From: an uncultured Actinoplanes sp.
Lineage (GTDB): Bacteria; Actinomycetota; Actinomycetes; Mycobacteriales; Micromonosporaceae
NCBI GenBank assembly: GCA_934667465.1
Contig: CAKUMG010000016.1
Location: forward strand, 1 to 20,502
Length of the DNA: 20,502 bases
Direction: 5' to 3'
Shown: piece after piece, positions 15,331 to 20,502 of the stretch
How the letters are laid out: each line of letters starts with the position of its first letter
How positions within the stretch are numbered: position 1 is the stretch's first letter
Translations under genes and position numbers: made by a program
Notes under the pieces: model-generated
The model's database searches: none
What the model was told of the DNA's origin: nothing
The model's input: the letters and a program-made list of their open reading frames with translations, nothing else

Positions 15331-17531
15331 GCGGGCAGCGAGGGCACCACGGCGTCGAGCGCGCGCCGGATCTCCGCGGCGGGGGCGGGGCGGCCGAAGA
15401 GGTAGCCCTGTCCCTGGTCGCAGCCGATGCGGCGGAGCATCGACCACTGTTCCTCGGTCTCGATGCCCTCGGCCACGGTCCGCATGCGCAGGGCCTTGCC
15501 GAGCCCGGCGATCGCCTCGACCAGGGCGACGTCGTCGCGGTCGGTGTCGATGGTGGCGACGAACGTACGGTCGATCTTGACGATGTCGACCGGGAGGACC
15601 TTCAGGTAGGCGAGCGACGAGTACCCCGTACCGAAATCGTCGATCGCCAACTGCACGCCCAGCCGGCGCAGGGCCTCGAGGGTGTCGATCGCCTCGCCGA
15701 CGTCGGCCATCAGCATCGACTCGGTGATCTCCAGGGTGAGGTCGGCGGGGGCGATGCCCGCGTCGGCGATCGCCGCGGCGACGTCGCCGACCAGGGTGCC
15801 GTCCTGGAACGGGCGGGCCGAGAGGTTGACGTTGACACGCAGGCCGGCCGCCGCCGGGGTCTCCGCGCGCCAGCGGGCGAGCTGGGCGCAGGCCTCGCGC
15901 AGCACCCAGCGGCCGAGCGGGACGATCAGGCCGTTGGCCTCGGCGGCGGCGATGAACGTGTCCGGGCTCAGCAGCCCGCGCTGCGGGTGCTGCCAGCGGA
16001 CGAGCGCCTCCACGCCGGTGGTCAACCGGGTCGCCAGGTCGACGACCGGCTGGTAGCGGAGCACGAACTGCCCGCCGGTCAGGCCGCGTTCCATGTCGGC
16101 GCGCAGCTCGGCCTCGTCGAGGACCGCGCGCGCCATGGCCGGTTCGAAGACGGCGTACGCGTTGCGGCCCGCCCGTTTCGCCGCGTACACGGCCAGGTCG
16201 GCGTCGCGCAGCAGCTCGCCCGCCGGCCGGGTGCCGCCCGCGATGCCGATGCTCAGCGAGCAGGTGACCTCGCGGCTGCCCAGCAGGAACCCGCCGGACC
16301 CGGCGCGCAGCAGGCGCTCCGCGAGCGCGACGGCGGACGGCTCGTCGGCGTCCGCGGCCAGGATCGCGAACTCGTCGCCGCCGAGGCGGGCCAGCGTGTC
16401 GCCGGGGCGCACCTCGCGGGCCAGCCGCTCGGCGACCCGGGCCAGCAGCTCGTCGCCGAGCTGGTGGCCGAGGTTGTCGTTGACGAGCTTGAAGTCGTCG
16501 AGATCGATCAGGAGTACGGCGGTCGCGGTGCCGTCGGTCCGGGCGGCGGCCCGTTCGAGCCGTTCCAGGAACAGCGCGCGGTTCGGCAGCCCGGTGAGCG
16601 AGTCCGTGTACGCCTGCCGGCTGAGCTGGTCCTCCAGCGCGCGCCGGGGCCCGATGTCGCGCAGGCTGAGGACGACCGCGCGCAGGTCGGGGTCGCCGAG
16701 CCGGTTGGTGCCGATCACGTCGAGGTGGACCCAGCTGCCGCCCACGTCGAGCATGCGCACTTCGGTGCGGGCGGTGTGCCCGTTCGGCTTGGCGAGCAGG
16801 TCGTGCATCCAGGCGAGGGCGCGCTCGCGCTGGGCCGGGTCGATCAGCGGGACCAGGGTGCCGCCGGTGAGCTGCTCGGGGCTGCGGCCGAGCACGCCCT
16901 GCACGGACCGGCTGACGAAGCGCACGGTCTGGCCGCGGTCGATCGCGAACACGGCGTCGGAGCTGGCCTCGAGCAGCACCTCCATCCGGCGCTCGGCCGC
17001 CCGGCGCCGGTCGTCGAGCCGCCGCCGGCTGAGCGCGCCGACCGCGCACACGGCGGCGACGCTGGCGGTGATGGCGGTCAGCGTGGACGCCGAGACCAGA
17101 TCGCCGACGGTCGGCGCGGGCAGCAGCGCCAGGTAGCCGCCGAGGGACACGGCACCGAGCCCGACGACGGCGAACGGCCCGTACAGCGCCGCGGCGGTGA
17201 CCAGCAGCAGCGCGACGCAGGGCAGATAGGCGACCAGCCCGTCGCCGTCCACCCGCGCGAACGCCCACAGCGCGGGCAGCTCGGCCACCCACCACAGGAT
17301 CAGCCAGCGGCGCACCTTCGGGCTCGCGGCGAACCGCCGCCACGGCAGCGCCATCAGGCCGGCCTGCAGCACGACGAGGCCGAGCAGCGGCAACGCCCAC
17401 CACCGCATGCCGGTGGGCCAGTCCACCAGGACCCGCAGCGCGGCCAGCATCGTCACGCCCGCGGCGCAGCCGGCACCCAGCCTGATCTGGCTGGCCCAGT
17501 ACGCCGCCGTGTGCCTGTCGATGCCCGCCAT
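15312..17531 (-). CDS. Membrane-bound PAS-GGDEF-EAL cyclic-di-GMP turnover protein
   Basis: Protein of 739 residues. About six hydrophobic segments occupy residues 15-170. A PAS domain follows at about 183-295 (EASSDAVFAIDRGQTVRFVS, LRDIGPRRALEDQL), then a GGDEF domain at about 304-465 and an EAL domain at about 480-730. The diguanylate cyclase signature RLGGDEF (384-388) is intact, with an RxxD inhibitory site (RPGD) five residues before it. EAL (508-510), NLSARPF, EITES, IDDFGTGYSSLAYL and VAEGIETEEQ are also present. Both synthesis and hydrolysis of cyclic-di-GMP look possible, with the membrane and PAS parts as sensors. ATG at 17531 has no clear ribosome site; an in-frame ATG at 17627 with GGGAGGAG 13 bases upstream would add 32 residues. 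It diverges from the rtcB-like gene. Confidence 0.93.
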   Translation of the reverse strand: MAGIDRHTAAYWASQIRLGAGCAAGVTMLAALRVLVDWPTGMRWWALPLLGLVVLQAGLMALPWRRFAASPKVRRWLILWWVAELPALWAFARVDGDGLVAYLPCVALLLVTAAALYGPFAVVGLGAVSLGGYLALLPAPTVGDLVSASTLTAITASVAAVCAVGALSRRRLDDRRRAAERRMEVLLEASSDAVFAIDRGQTVRFVSRSVQGVLGRSPEQLTGGTLVPLIDPAQRERALAWMHDLLAKPNGHTARTEVRMLDVGGSWVHLDVIGTNRLGDPDLRAVVLSLRDIGPRRALEDQLSRQAYTDSLTGLPNRALFLERLERAAARTDGTATAVLLIDLDDFKLVNDNLGHQLGDELLARVAERLAREVRPGDTLARLGGDEFAILAADADEPSAVALAERLLRAGSGGFLLGSREVTCSLSIGIAGGTRPAGELLRDADLAVYAAKRAGRNAYAVFEPAMARAVLDEAELRADMERGLTGGQFVLRYQPVVDLATRLTTGVEALVRWQHPQRGLLSPDTFIAAAEANGLIVPLGRWVLREACAQLARWRAETPAAAGLRVNVNLSARPFQDGTLVGDVAAAIADAGIAPADLTLEITESMLMADVGEAIDTLEALRRLGVQLAIDDFGTGYSSLAYLKVLPVDIVKIDRTFVATIDTDRDDVALVEAIAGLGKALRMRTVAEGIETEEQWSMLRRIGCDQGQGYLFGRPAPAAEIRRALDAVVPSLPAQRLSA

Positions 17532-17706
17532 AGCGCGACCATCGGCGCGCGGCCCGCTCAGTTGAGCGGAAACCGCGGGGCGTAATCCGGTTGCCCCGGC
17601 CTCCGCCCGCGGGCATGCTGACGACATGCAGCGCTGACGACTCCTCCCGTTCCGTAGTCTTTTCCCCCTCTTCGTCGTGAGTGAGCGTCTCCGTTTGTCT
17701 GCTTCC
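17532..17706. promoter_or_regulatory. Divergent region between the cyclic-di-GMP gene and rtcB
   Basis: This 175-bp gap separates two divergent genes and should hold both promoters. TAGTCT at 17655-17660 fits the loose actinobacterial -10 pattern, with CTGACG 15 bases upstream, a spacing shorter than usual. It would leave a very short or no leader before the possible RtcB starts, none of which has a ribosome site. On the reverse strand GGGAGGAG lies 13 bases before an in-frame ATG at 17627. Neither call is firm. Confidence 0.3.
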
Positions 17707-18771
17707 GTGAATATTGTCGCGTCCCCGTCCAGCTGGATCGAGTCCGGCGCCCGCGACCAGTGCGACCAGGTCGCCGCGCTCGACGGCATGATCCACGTCG
17801 CCGGGATGCCCGACCTGCACCCCGGCAAGGGCGCCCCGGTCGGCGCCGCGATGCTGTCCCGCAAGCTCCACCCGTTCCTGGTCGGCTCGGACATCGGCTG
17901 CGGCATCGGCGTCTTCCCGATCCGGCTGCGCCGCCCCGACCCGGAGAAGCTCGCCGCGCGCTTCCCCGACCTGGACGTTCCCGTCTCCCTGCCGGCGTCC
18001 GAGGTTCCCGCCGGTCACACCGACAGCCTCGGTACGGTCGGCCGGGGCAACCACTTCGCCGAACTGGCCCGCGTCGACGAGATCCAGGACCCGGCCCACG
18101 CCGAGCGCCTCGACCTGCGCAAGGGCGACCTGGTCCTGATCGTGCACAGCGGCTCGCGCGGGCTCGGCGAGCGCATCCTGCGCGCCCACACGGACGTGCA
18201 CGGCGCGGGCCCCGCCCCGGATGCGGCCGCCTATCTGCGCGCGCACGACGACGCCGTACGGTGGGGTGCCCTGAACCGCCGTCTCATGGCGGCCCGCATC
18301 GCGGAAGCGCTCGGCGCCGCCCCGACCGACCCGATCGCCGACGTCTGCCACAACTCGGTCGAGGTGCGCCCCGAGGGCTACCTGCACCGCAAGGGCGCCG
18401 CACCGGGCGACGGCCGCGACGTGCTGGTCGCCGGCACCCGCGGCACCCGGTCGTTCCTGGTCGCGACGCACGCGGGCCCCGACGCCAACTGGTCGGTCGC
18501 CCACGGCGCGGGCCGCAAGATGAGCCGGTCCGACGCCCTGCGCCGCGGCAAGGCCAAACACAAGGTCGAGGAGCTCCGCCGTACGCCGCTCGGCTCCGTC
18601 GTCGTCTGCGGCGACCGCCAGCTGTTGTTCGAGGAGGCGCCGACCGCGTACAAGCGCATCGAGCAGGTGATCGGCGACCTGGCCGACGGCGGCCTCGCCA
18701 CCCCGGTGGCGGCGACGGTCCCCCTGGTCACCTACAAGACGGCCGACCGGGGTGGACGCCGCTCCATATGA
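17707..18771 (+). CDS. rtcB: RtcB-family RNA ligase
   Basis: RtcB enzymes join RNA ends bearing 2',3'-cyclic phosphate or 3'-phosphate to 5'-OH, using GTP and a divalent metal such as Mn2+. Expected elements are present: PDLHPGKGAPVG, SDIGCGIGVF (Asp 62 and Cys 65), GRGNHF (His 116), HSGSRGLG (His 147), CHNSVE (His 215), HRKGAAPG, AGTRGTRS and SVAHGAGRKMSR (His 266, the expected guanylation site). Numbering is from GTG 17707, giving 354 residues. That is shorter than the 408 of E. coli RtcB and fits the shorter release-factor-H-associated subgroup, although no prfH gene is visible nearby. The start is uncertain because GTG 17677, TTG 17695 and GTG 17707 all lack a ribosome site. I prefer 17707 because MNIVASPSSWIE resembles family N-termini. 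The L7/L12-like gene follows after 7 bases. Confidence 0.92.
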   Translation: MNIVASPSSWIESGARDQCDQVAALDGMIHVAGMPDLHPGKGAPVGAAMLSRKLHPFLVGSDIGCGIGVFPIRLRRPDPEKLAARFPDLDVPVSLPASEVPAGHTDSLGTVGRGNHFAELARVDEIQDPAHAERLDLRKGDLVLIVHSGSRGLGERILRAHTDVHGAGPAPDAAAYLRAHDDAVRWGALNRRLMAARIAEALGAAPTDPIADVCHNSVEVRPEGYLHRKGAAPGDGRDVLVAGTRGTRSFLVATHAGPDANWSVAHGAGRKMSRSDALRRGKAKHKVEELRRTPLGSVVVCGDRQLLFEEAPTAYKRIEQVIGDLADGGLATPVAATVPLVTYKTADRGGRRSI

Positions 18772-18778
18772 TCGACGC

Positions 18779-19066
18779 GTGTTGATGATGATGGTGTTCG
18801 GGGTCGTGCTGCTCGCCCTCCTGACGGGGGTCGTGGCGCTGAGGCCGCGCGGGGGTGGCGGCACGTCTTTCACCTCCCCGTCGAGCGCCACCCCCGGGCC
18901 CGGGGCGGCTGATCCGCTCGCGGCGCTCGACGTCGCCGCGCGGGCGCGGATCGAGGAGCTTGCCGCGGCCGGGCTGCGCATCCGGGCGATCGAGGCGCTG
19001 CGGGCGGCAACCGGTTGCCGCCTGTCCGAGGCCAAGGTGGCGATCGACAAGCTCCTCCGCGCCTGA
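18779..19066 (+). CDS. Membrane-anchored protein with L7/L12 C-terminal-like domain
   Basis: Protein of about 95 residues. The start is unsure: GTG 18779, ATG 18785 or GTG 18752 are in frame and none has a good ribosome site. GTG 18779, 7 bases after the RtcB stop, would suit coupled translation. An N-terminal hydrophobic helix (MVFGVVLLALLTGVVAL) anchors it, followed by a Gly/Ser/Pro linker. The C-terminal 45 residues (IEELAAAGLRIRAIEALRAA, then TGCRLSEAKVAIDKLL) follow the pattern of the ribosomal L7/L12 C-terminal domain, where 'IKxxREITGLGLKEAK' contacts translation factors. Similar membrane-anchored proteins are common in actinobacteria and have no known function. Co-transcription with rtcB is inferred from spacing only. 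Confidence 0.78.
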   Translation: MLMMMVFGVVLLALLTGVVALRPRGGGGTSFTSPSSATPGPGAADPLAALDVAARARIEELAAAGLRIRAIEALRAATGCRLSEAKVAIDKLLRA

Positions 19067-19074
19067 ACTACACC

Positions 19075-19101
19075 GCTCCTGGCCTGGGCACGGCCAGAAG
19101 C
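19075..19101 (+). terminator. Hairpin after the L7/L12-like gene, possible terminator
   Basis: CTGGCC (19079-19084) pairs with GGCCAG (19092-19097) around a 7-base loop. After one mismatch, GCT and AGC add three more pairs. It starts 8 bases after the stop codon at 19066. There is no strong U-run, although a short pyrimidine-rich stretch follows. The rest of the gap to the paaE stop (19102-19258) shows no gene that I can support. Confidence 0.4.
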
Positions 19102-19258
19102 TCGTCTTCCTCGCCTCGGCACCCCTCGTTGGCGGCCGCCTTCACGCCCACCGCCACACCGCCGGCGACCTCGCCGCCCGCCGCGCGGGACGACGTGTCC
19201 TGCGGCTTTGTTCACAACGTCGAACCGGGAGCCACCGGCGGGTCGGGATGACAGCACG

Positions 19259-20311
19259 TCAGCTGTCGAAATCCACCACTACATCGGGTGACATCGGCAC
19301 GGCCTGACACGTGAGGACGTACCCGGCCGCGACCTCCTCGTCCTCCAGCGCGAAGTTGCGCCGCATCCGCACCTCGCCCGAGGTGACCCGGGCCCGGCAC
19401 GTCCCGCACACCCCGCCCTTGCACGCGAACGGCAGGTCCGGCCGCACCCGTTGCGCCCCGTCGAGAACGGCCAGCCCCGGCGGTACGCGCACCGCGCTCG
19501 TCCGCCCGTCCAGCACCACGGTCACCGCCGTGCCCTCCCCGGCCTCCGTCTCCGGCCGTTCGGCGGGCACGGGCGGCTCGTCCACCCAGAACAGCTCCCG
19601 GTGGATCCGCTCGCGTGCGACGCCGTACTCCGCCAGCACCGTCGTGGCGTCCGTGACCATCCCGAACGGCCCGCACAGCCACCAGTGGTCGACCTGCCCG
19701 ACGTCGAGCAGCCGCGGCAGCAGCGCCCGGAGCTTCTCCGCGTCGAGCCGCCCGGTCAGCAGCTCCGTCTCGCGCGCCTCCCGCGACAGCAGGTGCACCA
19801 CTTCCAGCCGGGTGGGCCACGAGTCCTTGAGGTCGGCGAGCTCCTCGGCGAACATGACGGTGTCCGCGCGCCGGTTGCCGTACAGGACGGCGATCTCGGC
19901 CCCAGGCACCGCCAGCAGCGACGCGGCGATCGACAGCATCGGCGTGATCCCGGACCCGGCGGCGACGAGCACGTGCCGGCCGCCGGCCGCCAGGTCGGGG
20001 GTGAACGTCCCGCTCGGCGGCGCCACCTCGACGACGTCCCCGGCCCGCACCCCGTGCACCAGCCAGGACGACACGGCGCCGCCGGGCACCTCGCGCACCC
20101 CGATCCGCGGCGGTGCGCCCGCCGGCGAGCAGATCGAATAGGTACGCCGCTCGTCCCGCGCCGCGTCGGCGAGCCGCACGGTCAGCGCCTGCCCCGGCTG
20201 GAACACGAACCGCTCGCGCAGCCCGGCCGGCACCTCGAACGTGATCGCGGCCGCGTCGGCACAGAGCGCCTCGACCCGGGACACCCGCAGCTGATGGAAC
20301 TCGCGCGCCAC
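19259..20311 (-). CDS. paaE: Phenylacetyl-CoA 1,2-epoxidase reductase subunit PaaE
   Basis: Protein of 350 residues. It passes electrons from NADPH through FAD and a plant-type 2Fe-2S centre to the PaaABC oxygenase, which forms the epoxide of phenylacetyl-CoA in aerobic phenylacetate breakdown. The FAD site RRTYSICS is at about 55-62. The nucleotide-binding site AAGSGITPMLS follows at about 117-127, with LCGPFGM further on. The C-terminal ferredoxin domain has CKGGVCGTC (Cys 297, 302, 305) and a fourth Cys in VLTCQAVP (335). Length and order match PaaE. GTG at 20311 follows the paaD stop directly, and AAGGAG (20318-20323) lies 6 bases upstream, so translation is coupled to paaD. Confidence 0.95.
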   Translation of the reverse strand: MAREFHQLRVSRVEALCADAAAITFEVPAGLRERFVFQPGQALTVRLADAARDERRTYSICSPAGAPPRIGVREVPGGAVSSWLVHGVRAGDVVEVAPPSGTFTPDLAAGGRHVLVAAGSGITPMLSIAASLLAVPGAEIAVLYGNRRADTVMFAEELADLKDSWPTRLEVVHLLSREARETELLTGRLDAEKLRALLPRLLDVGQVDHWWLCGPFGMVTDATTVLAEYGVARERIHRELFWVDEPPVPAERPETEAGEGTAVTVVLDGRTSAVRVPPGLAVLDGAQRVRPDLPFACKGGVCGTCRARVTSGEVRMRRNFALEDEEVAAGYVLTCQAVPMSPDVVVDFDS

Positions 20312-20502
20312 TCAGATCTCCTTCACGTGCTCGAACGGCTCCCGGCACGCCGGGCAGCGGTGCAACGACCGGCAGGCGGTGGCACCGAACGCGGCCAGCT
20401 CCTCGGTCTCCCCCGCGCCGCAGCGAGGACACGCCACCGGACCCCGCGCCGTGCCCACGGCCGGGCCTCGCGCCGGGCTCCGAATCGGGCCCGGCGCCGA
20501 GC
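20312..20502 (-). CDS. paaD: Phenylacetate-degradation protein PaaD, C-terminal part (runs off the window)
   Basis: The last 63 codons are visible; the gene continues past the right edge. The end carries the typical PaaD C-terminal motif: ACPRCGAGETEELAAFGATA, then CRSLHRCPACREPFEHVKEI. This gives two CxxC pairs plus the TAC cysteine, a likely metal or Fe-S site. PaaD is a SufT/MIP18-like factor thought to help mature the iron-sulfur protein PaaE. The preceding linker is rich in Pro, Gly, Ala and Arg. The stop is directly followed by the GTG of paaE, as expected in the paaABCDE order. Confidence 0.92.
   Translation of the reverse strand, partial: SAPGPIRSPARGPAVGTARGPVACPRCGAGETEELAAFGATACRSLHRCPACREPFEHVKEI
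20318..20323 (-). promoter_or_regulatory. Ribosome binding site of paaE inside the paaD end
   Basis: AAGGAG on the reverse strand ends 6 bases before the GTG start of paaE and lies within the last codons of paaD (Lys-Glu). It decides the non-ATG start of paaE and supports coupled translation of the two genes. Confidence 0.75.

Noticed and set aside
17626..17637. Tiny upstream frame (Met-Gln-Arg-stop) before rtcB, considered as a leader peptide
   Set aside because: No ribosome site, and three codons can arise by chance; there are no paired attenuator hairpins.
14728..19257. A 1,509-codon reverse frame
   Set aside because: It runs across several well-supported genes on both strands and translates into Arg/Gly/Ala-rich sequence with no recognisable domain.
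19102..19258. Possible short coding frame between the L7/L12-like gene and paaE
   Set aside because: It has no ribosome site and a Pro/Ala/Thr-rich translation, and it lies in a gap between converging genes.

Overview
The window comes from a high-GC Gram-positive actinomycete. GC is about 73% in a hand-counted stretch of a typical gene (8041-8160). GTG and TTG starts are frequent, codon third positions are strongly G/C, and the signal peptides and RHS/LamG architectures are of the actinobacterial type. The paaD-paaE pair and a PAS-GGDEF-EAL protein fit a soil actinomycete, possibly of the Micromonosporaceae; the family is inference, since no marker gene fixes it.

Left part (1-7629): the 3' end of a forward gene, possibly a MarR-type regulator, faces a reverse-strand toxin locus across a 95-bp gap holding two hairpins. 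The toxin locus is a secreted RHS/YD-repeat polymorphic toxin of about 2,379 residues (490-7629). It ends in an intein-like Hint domain followed by a 100-residue C-terminal domain that I cannot assign to a named family. Six bases downstream lies a 103-residue gene (172-483) in the position of an immunity gene. The toxin tip and the small gene are less GC-rich than the rest, as expected for an exchangeable toxin/immunity cassette.

Middle (7798-13956): divergent from the RHS gene, across a 168-bp shared upstream region, is a second giant secreted protein of 2,052 residues. It carries a DNRLRE-type domain, beta-rich modules, an SGNH/GDSL-hydrolase-like domain that has lost three of its four hallmark residues, and two C-terminal LamG domains. 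The divergent layout suggests, but does not prove, that the two giant proteins are co-regulated or work together at the cell surface.

Right part (13934-20502): an alpha/beta hydrolase gene (reverse) overlaps the giant gene tail to tail. Then come a small uncharacterised membrane-associated protein (forward), a membrane-bound PAS-GGDEF-EAL cyclic-di-GMP protein (reverse), an RtcB-family RNA ligase (forward) followed closely by a membrane-anchored protein with an L7/L12-C-terminal-like domain, and, convergent with these, paaE and the 3' end of paaD. The last two belong to the phenylacetyl-CoA epoxidase operon, which continues past the right edge. No rRNA or tRNA genes, CRISPR array or insertion sequence were seen.
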